Shown here: positions 40,456-51,282 of the stretch, in pieces | How positions within the stretch are numbered: position 1 is the first letter of the stretch | Layout of the letters: each line of letters begins with the position of its first letter | Assembly: GCA_018881555.1 (NCBI GenBank) | Contig: JACAXG010000070.1 | Location: forward strand, 1,302,001-1,366,000 | Direction: 5' to 3' | DNA: 64,000 bases | From: Amblyornis subalaris | Taxonomy: Eukaryota; Chordata; Aves; Passeriformes; Ptilonorhynchidae | Program-made: the position numbers and the translations under genes | Notes under the pieces: model-generated | What the model saw: the letters and a program-made list of their open reading frames with translations, nothing else | Databases searched by the model: none | What the model was told of the DNA's origin: nothing

Positions 40456-43400
40456 CAGCAGCCGCTGACTCCCACGGTTCCTTCAGCTGTGCTAGGCAAT
40501 CCCTATCTGATGGTGAGGGAGAAACACAGCTCACCAGATGATTGAACATAGCTACGTGCAGGACCGCACTGCATCCACTCCGTGGGCACCACCACCACCA
40601 CCCCAGCACTGGCACCCTCCTGACTCAGCAGCACCAAGGAGAAGGTTCCCCAGTGAACTCCCTGAGCTGGCACCTCCAGCAGAAGTGATTGCAAATTCCA
40701 GAGCAAACTGAGAAATCCTCCAAAAGGATTTAGAGAGATTAGAAATGAGCAGGAAACAAAATGAGATTTAACTTGGGAAAAGATAAGCTAATGTATCTGG
40801 GGCAAAGCTGCTTTGCAGTTGGAGGGGACACCCTGGAAAGCAGAACTGCCAGAAGAGGTTGAGAAAGAGCAACCGTGGAGAGATGCATCCAGAGACATAA
40901 AGGAATGCGTTCNGAGCGAGCTGCCTGTTTCCTCTTCTGTGGTTCTGGAGTGATCCACCTTTGAGTGTGTTCAGCAGTAGACAACTTTTGAGGGGAAAGG
41001 AGTATTATTTTTATATATGAAAGGTGTTAGGATATAAGAAACAGGAATTACTGAGGGCAGAGCTCAATGAACTGACACCATGGGCTTTGAAGATCCATTT
41101 TATGTCACTGGCCAAGAAATGACTGCAGAGGAGACGTTACCAGACTCCACAAGCATTTGAGGGGTCTGTGTCAGAGAGAAAGGGAACACACTTACTGACA
41201 CATTTGCAAACTTAAGGGTGAAATTAAGTCAGAGAAAACAGAGGGTAAAGATAAGGACAGAGTCCAGGCAGTGCAACAGGTTAGGCTGTTCAGCACATGG
41301 TTAACCTAAACCCACAAATTGTTCCTCTTGGGATGTCTCTGAGTCCGTGACTGGTCCCAACAATTCAGTAGGGGTGTGGATCACACTCAGTCCCACAGAG
41401 TGAGTCACAAAAGTCACAGCCTCTTGCACTATACATCCAGCCACCCCTGTGGGGGTACTGGTGCAGAGGGCAGTGCCACTCCCTGACTCATCAGCACCTC
41501 CTCTGGCAGCTCAGCCAGTTCTCCTGGGTGCTGTGTATTGACTCGGTCTACGCTCACATCCACAACACAGAGCTCTGGGAAGGCAATACTGCAACAAGAA
41601 ATTGGCCCTCAGCCTCAAGACCAGCCTCAGATTAGTCACTGAATAGCTCAGGATGATCCTATGACTCATAATTTATTATGCCTATGAAGATGGGAAACAA
41701 TCATATCCCGTGCTGTTGACCCCCATTTGCCACACTTCCAGTAGTGAGATAAATCAAAGCAGGAGTTAGCTTCTTATGCCCAGGAGCAACAACACCTTAG
41801 AACAAACAGGATTTGCTCAGGAGCCTCCAGGCTGCTTCTCTTAGATGTGAGGTCCTTGCAGTGCAAAAAAAGAAGGCTTGAACCTTCCAGCAAGCTGCCC
41901 AACATAAGGAAGGGGACTTGGACGGGAAATGAGCAAATTTCAGCTGGGAAGGAAAAAAGTAGAGATGATCAACAGGAAGTTGCATTTCCAGAAGTTAGTA
42001 CCTGCATGGTCATCCAAGCAGCCAGGTGAGGGGTTTCTGTGAAAGGAATGAGTCCTTCATATGATGGACCATCATAGGAGTCCATCAATGAGTCCAAGCT
42101 CTTCTGGGGCTTTTGCTTCTGCACTCATGGTGTCAGAGCTGAGCACAGAAGGAAGGGCAGGGAGGGATGCTGGTGGGAGCCTTGCTTCTGGCAAAGAGGC
42201 TAATGACACAAATATCTTCTTGCTGGTATCCATATGTTCCTGGCACAGGCTGATCCAGTGCCAGCAGGTTCTCTGTAGGTAAGAAGGACATGAAGGCCAG
42301 GCAGTGAGATTGCAGCTTGGACACCTTTCCAAAGTGTACCCCATGGCTCAGGTAGGAGTTATGGGCAAAACGAAGGCGAAGGGCTCAGGCAGGTCATGCT
42401 TCTGGCCTTAAAATCTCTGAAGAGGTCATGGAACTGAATTATTTGCATAAGTTGACCATTTTGCTCATCTTGTGCTGCCTCTCCTGAACTGTCCATAGGG
42501 CTTGCAGCTAGGCGGTGAGGTCTCTCCCCTTTTGCTTAGATAATGCTCCCACTGAGAAGGGTTGCACACAAAAGGCCCAAGGGCTTTCATGAATCACACC
42601 CTCCCTTCACCATAGACCCATTTGACCAAGATCAGAGGTAATGCCATCCGGGGCCGAAGCTTCTCACCTCCAAGTTACCACACAGGTTGGGAGCAAGACG
42701 TCCTGACCCACATCCCAGATGGTTTTGGGATTACGCAAGCCTCCCTGGGGAATGTTCAGCAGGAATTGCCACTCATCAGCAGCCCTGGCAGGGGCCTGAG
42801 CAGAGCCAGACGCCCTTCCCAGCCTGGGTCCCACCATGCAACACACTCCAAGCACGGAGCGCACCAACAGCTCTCAGAATAGCTGGCAAAGGAGGTGTCA
42901 AAGTTACCCCCTAAGGAGCCTCCTGCCGTGCTGGCATCAGGCTTGCAGCACGCCTTCCCCATGCTGCACGCACTGGGCTCAGCCAGGACACAGGCAGCAC
43001 GGTGGGGTGGGCAGCAGAGGCAGCTGCGTGCTAAACACACAGAGAACCCTACGGCAGCTGGCTGCAGTGGGCAGCCCCGATGCCTAAAGACACGCTTGGC
43101 CACTTTCAGGCTAGGGAGGGATGGGGCTTTTTTTTTCGTTCCCAAAGAAGTGTTTGGGGCTCTGAAAAAGCAAGGTAAAAATGCAGAGCATGAACAAGCA
43201 AGATTAGCCCTGTATCACAATGTACAGATATAGCCCAGAACTGCAGATATTCCTGACATCTTTCAGCTGTGAATGGGCAGCATCAGCCGCCTGGGAGGCG
43301 TCTCAGGCAGCAAGTTTAAAGAAATCCTCATAGAAAGGCTTTTTTGGCCTCAGGAAGCCAGCCTTGGGCAGGTAAACAGGTGGCCCTTGCCCATTTCCCT

Positions 43401-46204
43401 GTATAAGCCTGTAATCACCTCACACAGAGAGCGAGCTGCACCTGTGGGAGATACTATCCTGATGTAGGCAGCCAGCAAACCTCTGACATTTGAAGGAGAA
43501 CCTGACCCTTGTCCCCTTCATGATGCAAAGCCCCCAGGGTCCTTCCAGCTCCCCACACCAAAGGGCAAGCCTTCCCCAGAGCTGTGGTCAGACACTCTGC
43601 ATTCCTTTCGCACCCTCCTTCACTGCTGTGCAGGGGATATCACCTCCCTGCTCTTATCCACAACTCGCCACCTCTTACGAGATATGGGGTACTTGGCTGG
43701 AGGTCCAGGCATGGGTACCTGGTTCCTCTGGGGTGGTCAGCAGCTCAGCTGCCTCATTGTGCAGGGTGTCAGGTGCTGTGGGGCACAGCAGAGGCCAGCA
43801 GCTGCCTGTGGGGTGGCACAGTGCCACTAGGGCCACACTGGCCTGGCCCCAAATGGGGAGATGGGAGTAAGCACAGTGTTTGCACAGACTGGGACTGCAA
43901 ACCTTGTGCTGGATGATCAGGATTAGCCTTGAATTTCAGGCATCCCAAGCACAGAGAGACTGCCTGCACACTTACCACGTGGTCTACTATAAAAATACCT
44001 ATCTCTCACTACCAAAGGTCCCATGGGCAGACAGTGGAGGACATAGTCTGTGAAATGAATTTCCTTTGGGCTTCCAAGGTCCTTTGTGGGACCATGTGAA
44101 GGACATGAGCTTTATAGGCATTTCTAACACAGACACTGTAGGTGGTGGTGGAGCCCAAGCAGAGCCTGACTGACTTACAGACCCAATGAGCAGCACAAGA
44201 CATCAGCAACAAGGGGTTAAACCAGCGAGCAGGTGCCAAAAGGGAGAGACAGACAGGGTTTCCAACCAAAAGCACCCTTTATTCCATTGTCAGTGGGGTT
44301 TTCTGTTGTGTCTGCCCAGGGCACCCTTTTCTGCCTTTCACGGTGCCTCTGCTCTCTGAATCCCACAGAATAAATGCAGCAGGCACGAGGAAAGCATCAG
44401 CTGGCTGCCTGAAGATAGCATTTTAATTAGCCAGCACCCAAAACATGGACATGACCAGAAGCCTTCCAGGGAAAGTTCTCATGCACAGGGTGAAAGGCTA
44501 TATGACAAGATCAGAGTGCCAGCCTGAAAACCTGGCCTCCCTCCTCGCGTCCTTGCCTCACCTCGGGACAGGGCACAGGCAAGCCAGGTGCGAACTCTGG
44601 GCAGGGTGAGGGACAGCTGTGCTCCCGCATCCCGGCCCCTCCAAAGGCAGGGTCCTCAATCATGTACAGCCCCTCCAACCAGCCTGAGCTCACTTCCAAC
44701 ATCAAGCTATGATCACTCTCCTCATGAGAGGTGACAGTCCAGTTATATCCCCCCTGGAGGATAAAGAAGAATTGGACTGCTTCCATGGCCCCAGGTACCT
44801 CCGTCAGAGCTGGCTTGGGCAGGGTCTTGCTGCAGTTGTTTGAGGCAGCTACCTTGGCTCTGCTGCAGCCACACAAATTCTGAGATGTCCCAGCTGAAAT
44901 ATGCTATCCAGCCACTGTCTCATGAAGCAGGTGGCTCCCAGGTCACCTGGCTCTGCAGACATCCTACTTCTCCTGANCCCTTAGAGGTAGGAAAAGAGAG
45001 GGGTGCATCATGTTCCTCTCGTCCAGGCACCAGGAGCAGCCAGCCCAGCTTGCCATTGGTGGGACAGGGTTTGATGTGTTGTTTGATGTGTTCCTGACAG
45101 CAGGAACATGCTGACTCATCCATCCAGGACACCTGGGTCCCCTTGTGCTGAGATTCCACATCCAGCTCAGCCGAGGGGAGCAGCACTGGCTTGCCAGTTT
45201 CAATTTTTCCAATTTGATGACTTGTAAACAGTTCCCAGGTCACAAAGAGACAGTGCAGGTCTGCTGAGGATAGGCTCATTGTCTTCATCACCTTTCACAG
45301 CCATAGGTGAAAGAGCCCGTAGATCCACACAAAACAAAAGCCAGTGGTGAGTACACAGGAGAAGCAACACCTTGGGTTCCTCATGCAGCAACATCCAGGT
45401 AGCCCTTGCTCACCTTCTCACCTCACCGCTGCACTCCACAAGATCCTACTGAACACAATGAACCAAAATGTCCTTGGGTACTCATCCTCCTTCCTCCATT
45501 CCACCCTCTGCAGAGGCAGTGACTGCAGGTCCACCTGTTGAGCTACCTGAGTCCATCCTGAATAAAAGCCAAATTCTTTACCTTGGCAAGAGCAGGAACA
45601 ATGCAGCCATGTACTCAGTGGTCTGTTTTACCCTGAGTGAGTTGCCTCCCAGACATCCAGGAAACATCCTTTGTTCTCCTTTCCAGCATGAAGGATGACT
45701 GACACATGACACATTCACTTCCATGGATGACGAGGAAATGACAGCACTGACAAAGTTTTTCCTCCCAAAGACCCCAAAGCACATCACAAAAGATGCAATG
45801 GTATGAAGATCCCTCATGAAGTGATGAGCACTGTCAGAGCTGAACAGGTTTTTGTTCAATGGTGTCCAGGATGGCAAGGTCTTGCTGAGCCATCACTGAT
45901 AGCAGGTTACACAGACGCTGCTCCAACTGCAAACACCAAGTCCATTACCAGAAAGGGCAGGATCAGAGCATTACTTTCATCTTGGGTTGTAAGCACCACC
46001 AGGATTGCATTACTCATGCCTGCACAGCATCCAGCTCACGCGATTTGGCTCCTGACAAGACAGGCAGGGTTGGGACCATCACCACACTGCTTGGCATCAG
46101 GCTAGGAAGGAACCCACGAGTCCTGCCCCCTCAGTCCTGCCCATCACACCACCCTCTTCTCACTAAACGGGGAACTCGGGCTGAGCTTCACACAAGGATT
46201 CTGG

Positions 46205-46280
46205 TGCCTACCTCCCATTCATTTCAACGGGCTTTAGGTACCCAGATGCTTTTGGAGGCTCTGGGCTCAAATCCAAGAGT
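46205..46280 (+). repeat. Fragment resembling an ancient sauropsid interspersed repeat
   Basis: TCCCATTCATTTCAACGGGC, TTTAGGTACCCAGATGC and TTTGGAGGCTCTGGGC follow, with mismatches, a phrase common in sauropsid genomes ('cccattgacttcaatggg... ttaggcgcctaaatac... tttgaggatctgggcc'). I cannot name its family. Confidence 0.4.
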
Positions 46281-46407
46281 CCAACTGGTAGGTTGCTGAN
46301 GCCCTGTAGCCTCCAAAGGCAATGCTGGAGAAACTTACACAATGGAAGAAAACCAGGATGCAAGGCAGAAGGAGAAGGCAAAGGAAATCAAGGTCAGAAT
46401 TAAATTC

Positions 46408-46413
46408 TTTAAT
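46408..46413 (-). terminator. VEGFA: ATTAAA polyadenylation signal of VEGFA
   Basis: On the minus strand GTATTAAAGAATTTAATTCTG contains the ATTAAA hexamer at the place of the distal human signal. Cleavage is expected 10-25 nt downstream, near 46,390. T-rich DNA follows on the transcript strand (CCTTGATTTCCTTTGCC). No AATAAA lies in the last 100 nt. Confidence 0.8.
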
Positions 46414-46578
46414 ACAAAAAAAAGTTTGTTTGTCGTCGTCGTTGTTGTTTTTTAAGATATATCTGTAATTTCTTTGTTTAAAAATAAATATGTACTAAGG
46501 AATATCTTGAAAAAATTCACTAGACACAATATGTAGTGTTAATATCTTTTTTCCCCGCAATTATTACAGATAAACAGT

Positions 46579-46586
46579 AGCACCAA
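46579..46586 (-). promoter_or_regulatory. VEGFA: miR-29 seed match in VEGFA 3' UTR
   Basis: The transcript reads UGGUGCUA, the 8-mer complement of the miR-29 seed, next to the AU-rich element. The same UUGGUGCUACUG phrase is in human VEGFA. Function in this species is not tested. Confidence 0.5.
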
Positions 46587-46594
46587 TAAATAAA
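46586..46594 (-). promoter_or_regulatory. VEGFA: AU-rich element nonamer in VEGFA 3' UTR
   Basis: The transcript strand reads UUAUUUAUU, the class II ARE nonamer, inside a block conserved with the human 3' UTR. AREs of VEGFA control mRNA half-life through HuR and TTP-type proteins. The occupancy here is inferred. Confidence 0.65.
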
Positions 46595-46710
46595 ATGATA
46601 ACAAATATTAAAATTAAAAAGGAGAGAGATTCAAGATGTAGAATTTTCTATTTTTCCTGTTTCTTCTTTTTACATATATAAAAAAATCGTAGCGTCTATT
46701 TAATCCGAAT

Positions 46711-46767
46711 CACACATATACATAAACATATATATATATACACACACATAGCCAAATATATATATAG
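46711..46767. repeat. CA/TA simple repeat in VEGFA 3' UTR
   Basis: CACACATATACATAAACATA runs into (TA)n, CACACACATA and a second (TA)n. A similar (TA)/(TG) stretch is present in the human 3' UTR at this place, so position rather than length is conserved. Confidence 0.85.
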
Positions 46768-46928
46768 TATGTAGATGTATATCTAACCCTTGTCTCAATA
46801 GGAATGTGTAGGGGTAGGTGTTAGAGAAATTAATTAAATAACTGCCCATAACATGCTACTGACTCTGCCAACAATTGGGGAGAGATGGGACAGGACAACA
46901 GGAAGGTTAAATTTATACACAACCAGTA

Positions 46929-46929
<1 letters not shown>

Positions 46930-47012
<83 letters not shown>
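46930..47012 (-). repeat. 83-nt homopolymer: poly(U) within VEGFA 3' UTR
   Basis: There are 83 uninterrupted A on the plus strand, so U in the mRNA. It sits between two conserved UTR blocks (GTACC... on one side and TTGTACTGG on the other) where human has a pyrimidine-rich CTCTC/TTTTT stretch. It is therefore not the tail of a retroposon with a recognisable body. The exact length may be unreliable because homopolymers are hard to sequence. Confidence 0.9.
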
Positions 47013-47016
<4 letters not shown>

Positions 47017-47054
47017 TACGGCTTATAAATAGTTGAAATTAAATATTAACAAAG

Positions 47055-47061
47055 AATACTG
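47055..47061 (-). promoter_or_regulatory. VEGFA: miR-200b/c/429 seed match in VEGFA 3' UTR
   Basis: The transcript reads CAGUAUU within a block shared with human VEGFA (CAGTATTCTT.GTTAATATTT). miR-200 family control of VEGFA is established in mammals. Conservation of the site suggests it also operates here. Confidence 0.55.
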
Positions 47062-47418
47062 AAAAATCCCTACTCTTTAATTAAATTATCTGTTTAATTT
47101 CTAATTTAAAAAGGGATATTAAATAAGTATATAAAACACTTTCTCTTCCCTCCCCCGATCAGAAGCCTCTGTCTTGCGCACGATGCAGCATGAGTATTCT
47201 ACATTGCAGATGCAAGCACCCACCCGTGTGTTTTCTCTCCTTCTGAAAGCCATCAGTCGGATGGGGAGATCCTAGTGGTTAGTAGTCGCTTGTTGTGAGT
47301 CTGTTTTTAGACTGTCTTGTCTTTTTGGAAGCTTTCCGTGTTGTACATTATCAGGCGTTGAAAATTCAATTGCAGATGATGTTTGGCAGCATTCTGACAC
47401 AGACCGAGTACCTTTTTG

Positions 47419-47441
47419 ATTATTATTATTATTAATAATAA
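47419..47441. repeat. (ATT)n simple repeat in VEGFA 3' UTR
   Basis: ATTATTATTATTATTAATAA followed by TAATT. A short trinucleotide repeat. Confidence 0.85.
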
Positions 47442-47778
47442 TTTTAATCACAGAACTAGATTATATATATCCACATAGATGTACAAACACGCTTTCAGGG
47501 GGATGTGTGTGTGTGCACACGTGTGTAAGGTGGAGTTCACATACACCACAGCCTACACTGCAGATACACACATAGCCAAGAACCTCACGACACAGCTAAG
47601 GGACTCCAGCTGCCTTCACATTTGATTCCCCAGCCCAAGACATGGAAAAGGGGCCTGATATTTACAGTACCTCATTAAAAAAAAAATCTTGACGTTCTTA
47701 AGGGTCATTCACATTGGGCATGCAAACTGAAGGCAGCAAAAGTTGCTTTCTTTTTTCCCCCCTTCAATCTTGGCATAC

Positions 47779-47912
47779 ATATATATTATTTTTTTATATA
47801 TATATATGTATAAAAATAAATATATATATATAAAAAAGAGAGAAAAACACACATACATACATACATACATACATACACACAAATGCATACATTCATATAC
47901 ATACACACACAC
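47779..47912. repeat. (TA)n and (ACAT)n microsatellite cluster in VEGFA 3' UTR
   Basis: TA-rich DNA at 47,779-47,831 is followed by GAGAGAAAAACACAC and (ACAT)n, then CACACACACACC at its right edge. On the transcript it is UG- and AU-rich. Confidence 0.9.
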
Positions 47913-48646
47913 CCCCACTACTGTGTATATACTTTTGATTAATATCCCTTTCCAGAAATGTTCCATAAGCATCTTGGATGCTCTTGAGTGGCAGCTCTGT
48001 GCATGAAGAAAGCAGACAGTGCTGAACAACTGTGTGGCTATGCACCGGTCCCCATTCTTGCTTCAGCACACTGTAGACCTTGTGTCCTTCTGCAGCCACC
48101 AAGGGCGAGAAATCTAGACTCCTGTGATACTTCCTTGAATGGAAAGTTAGTGCGCATCAGCTGCCCACCATCCTTAAGAGAAGCCAGCATGTCTCTCTGG
48201 CAAAGTTTCTATAGTGAATAAAGTCAACGCAAAACGTACACTGACATCCCATGTCCCAGCAAGGCAGGCAGGTTATGAGACGAGTAAGGGCGAAGGTTGG
48301 GGGAAGAGAGGGGAGGAGGAATCCTTGATCACGGAGACGGCCATTTCCTTGGCCTTTGACCCATTGCACCCTAGGATGCCGCTCTTTGGAACTCCCTGCC
48401 CATCCTCTCCATCACCTCTCCTCCCTGTCCTAGGCAAGGAGAAGGTGGTTTGTGGTACAGCACACTCTACAGAGAAACAGCGGAGGCCGCACAAGTCAGT
48501 TAGAGTTAAGAAGTTTACACCCAGCGCTTCTACTCAAGTCCAGTCTTAGCTTGTTTCTTATGCCCCAAGTAGCCCGCTTGTGTCCACAGCAGTCGAGTAT
48601 TATCCAGTGAAGACACCAATAACATTAGCAATGTTAAAAAAAATAA

Positions 48647-48790
48647 TCAGTATATATATATATATATATAATATATATATATGTGTGTGTGTGTGGTTAA
48701 GATATACATATATGTATATATAGATGTGGTTAAAATATATATACATATATATATATGTATATGCATGTATACACACATATATATGTATGC
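48647..48790. repeat. (TA)n/(TG)n tract with a 35-bp tandem duplication in VEGFA 3' UTR
   Basis: After (TA)n, GTGTGTGTGTGTGGTTAAGA begins a unit with TATACATATATGTATATA, and a second diverged copy begins GATGTGGTTAAAATATATA. On the transcript the (CA)n part reads ACCACACACACACACAU. It lies near the place of the human CA-rich element that binds hnRNP L. Confidence 0.75.
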
Positions 48791-48841
48791 ATGGGAGAAC
48801 CCATCAAATACACCCCTAGAAGTCTTCCTGGCTCTGTTATT

Positions 48842-48849
48842 TAGCAGCA
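48842..48849 (-). promoter_or_regulatory. VEGFA: miR-15/16 family seed match in VEGFA 3' UTR
   Basis: The transcript reads UGCUGCUA, shared with human (UUGCUGCUAAAUCAC). The last bases overlap the UAA that closes the readthrough frame, so ribosomes that read through the VEGFA UGA would reach this site. Confidence 0.5.
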
Positions 48850-48969
48850 TAAAAAGAAAAATAAAATAAAACAGTTCAAAACCCAAAGGTGAATTCTGTG
48901 CGGCGGGTGCCTTGGGGAATGTTCCTTCCGGAGTCCATCGTCCGTACTGAAAGTGCTGTGCTCTACCGA

Positions 48970-48976
48970 TCCTTCA
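48970..48976 (-). promoter_or_regulatory. VEGFA: miR-205 seed match in VEGFA 3' UTR
   Basis: The transcript reads UGAAGGA in the phrase AAUGAAGGAU, at a place homologous to AAUGAAGGAAG in the human 3' UTR. It lies within the open readthrough frame. Confidence 0.4.
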
Positions 48977-49077
48977 TTTTTAGGGTTCATTTGGATTAGT
49001 GTTTTGTTTTGTTTTTTTCTGTCCAGGCGAGAAATCAGGCTCCAGAAACAGGGCTGTTCCCCCTTCTTCTCCGCTGC

Positions 49078-49099
49078 TCACCGTCTCGGTTTTTCACAT
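49078..49099 (-). CDS. VEGFA: VEGFA exon 8 coding end
   Basis: The acceptor CTCTTTAACAG is followed by the end of an Arg codon and CEKPRR, then UGA at 49,080-49,078. It corresponds to human exon 8a (CDKPRR). The terminal Arg is the neuropilin-1-binding end in the canonical VEGF family. The frame stays open for a further 78 codons after the UGA. The distal acceptor needed for a human-type exon 8b is not present. Confidence 0.98.
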
Positions 49100-49232
49100 C
49101 TGTTAAAGAGGAGAAGGAAGGAAAAAAAGAGAACAGGGGTTAATGTTTGTGATGGGGGTGCAAGTAGGGCAGGGAAGGGAAGGAGGGGTGGTGGCGAATG
49201 TGTTTAAGAGCACATGGTGTTAAGACATGGCA

Positions 49233-49240
49233 TGACGTCA
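49233..49240. promoter_or_regulatory. Perfect CRE palindrome in VEGFA intron 7
   Basis: TGACGTCA is the full consensus for CREB/ATF factors. A single 8-mer can arise by chance, and no neighbouring factor cluster was identified. Confidence 0.25.
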
Positions 49241-51282
49241 CTGGTGGGGTGAAGTGCTGTGCAGATAGGGCAAATTGGCTGAGAATCTCGACCCCACAAA
49301 TGAGTCGATGAATTCTATTCCCCCAGGCTCACCTAGACAGAGCAGGGGGGATACTCCAACAGGGGTAAATTTAGGAGCAGAATCAGTGGCTTCCTCACTC
49401 AGATAGGCTGAGTGTCTTGTTTGCACCTTCTCACACCGTACACACAAATACACACAAACACACAGAAAAACAAGGCTAAGCAATGCATGCAGAAAGACAT
49501 ACACCCTCAGTTCTCCACCTAGCCTCTTGTTTGGGTTGGAAGCAGTGCAGACAACAAGGCCTCATGCAGGCAAGAAGGTGAAAAGTAAGTGCCTTTCATT
49601 CCACTAGCTGCTATGAGCAGGGGTTAGCACCAGAGAACAGCAGTTGCCTGAAGCAGCAGCAAGANAAATGAGAATTTACCCTCCCCTGTAGGGCCCAATT
49701 CTAATTCTACAGGAAAGAGCACGAGAACTTCAGGTTAACCAGCCTTTTATCTGGAAACTGATAAGCTATCCACTCCTATGACTCCTTCCCATTTTTCTGG
49801 CCAACACACCAGCCCTGGAAATCTCCCGTAGTGCCAATTATCCCACTGCAGAGAGGGTCTAGTAAGAGAAACTAGTAAACCCCTCCTGCCTTCATGCCTT
49901 GTTTGGGACATTGTTTGCTTTTTCATTGTATTTGTTACTATTTCTCACCCTTCAAACTTTGTGGGGTAATTCTCAGTTACTCTGGGAACAGGAGGAGGGG
50001 GGAAAAGGCCACCATTAAGTCTGGTCTCAGACTTCGGGGGTTTTGCTCACTAGAAGCTTAACTCCAGAAGTTGCTCTATTCTGGCCCCTCCATCGATTAC
50101 TTTCCCACTAAAATTACAACAGCCCAGAAAAATTCTCTGTATACAGAGCAGTTTCCACCACACTGGCTGTGCCAATGCCTCTCTGATTTGGACAGAAAGC
50201 ATTTTCACACCCAAAGGAAGCACTTGCTACTTGTATCAGCCTTAGCCACCTAGCCAATGGATGTCTCCTCTTTTCCAGATGTAGCCACAGAGGACCCTAG
50301 ATCTCTCTCCCTTATTTTATCCCCTGGAGCCACTGCCCCTGCAGTACTCCCTGAACATGAACAATCTCCTAGATCTTTGTGAAAGGGATCTGAGTTCAGA
50401 GTCACAGCCAAGGGCTCATGAGCAACCACATTTCTATGCTTCTCTCTAGACAGGTAGGATGACCCCACACTAGAGATGCACAGAGCTTGTGTGAGTCAAG
50501 ATACCCCACTGAGTTGACCAAAGTGCTCAGGTGAGAATCAGGAATCAGTTTCTTTACATGTCTATGCCACAGATGGTGTGTGACAGCACTCAGATGACAC
50601 ATACACAGCATGGATCTCCATACAAACACTAACCCCACAGTGCCTTTATGTCTCCCACCTCACACCTGAAATATGCACTTCTGCCTTCTCCCAGGGTCAG
50701 ACTTAAACCTGCTGTATCCCACTCACAGACCTGAGTGCAGCCTCTCAAACCACAACTCTGGACAGGGAACTGTGAGCACAGTGCAAGAGGACAGGGTGCT
50801 CTCTCTGGCTTTTAGAAGAACAAAGAGGCAAAGGAGAATGTAGGCTCAGCCTTGAGGGAGGCTCCTAATGGCTTTCCTCATTCTGCACACAGCAGAGCAT
50901 CTACAAGCCACAGAAAAAGGGCTTGGAAGACAGGGGTGGTCAAATCCTAGTCAGTTAAGGATTTGTCTTTGTCCAACAGTATGCTCAGAGTTGCATACTG
51001 ATAATGTACAGAGGGCTACAGACCCTCCCCTGGCTACCTCAGCAACATGAACTTCATTATCCTGTTCTATGATAAAGAATACCTGAGATATAAATGCCCT
51101 GTCTCTGGGAGCCATCCCCATCCAAGACCTGAAAGGACACCTGAAATGCACAGCTGCCCTCTGACACAGGGAAACTGTCCTCACCCCAGTTAGCCCCTCT
51201 GCCATCTGGCCCACGTAGGACAGAGAAAAGAAGTAACCAAATAGCACTGGTGCCAGAAGTCAGCAGGAAGCAAGCTGCCCCC

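Larger units (their letters stand above)
35001..46390. other. Intergenic DNA immediately downstream of VEGFA, no gene seen
   Basis: No coding gene is supported. The stretch has three CORE-SINE-like fragments (about 36,165, 37,080 and 40,345), a (GGGACT)n run at 40,160-40,184 and a short CCA run at 40,586-40,602. A fragment near 46,205-46,280 resembles an old sauropsid repeat. Single N bases occur at 36,891, 39,592, 39,810, 40,913, 44,977 and 46,300. Confidence 0.7.
46392..49077 (-). other. VEGFA: VEGFA 3' UTR
   Basis: About 2.7 kb runs from the stop codon to the poly(A) site. Several blocks read as the same sequence as the human VEGFA 3' UTR from memory: AATGTTATTGGTGTCTTCAC near 48,630; GGGATATTAAATAAGTAT in reverse near 47,115; CAGTATTCTTTGTTAATATT near 47,060; TTTATTGGTGCTACTGTTTA near 46,580; and GTATTAAAGAATTTAATTCT near 46,410. 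Between them lie expanded simple repeats: (TA)n, (ACAT)n, (ATT)n and an 83-nt T run. The UTR length and conservation fit heavy post-transcriptional control by AU-rich elements and microRNAs. Confidence 0.93.

Noticed and set aside
46930..47012. Poly(A) run considered as the tail of a plus-strand retroposon
   Set aside because: The sequence before it is conserved VEGFA 3' UTR, not a retroposon or processed pseudogene body, and no target-site duplication is seen.
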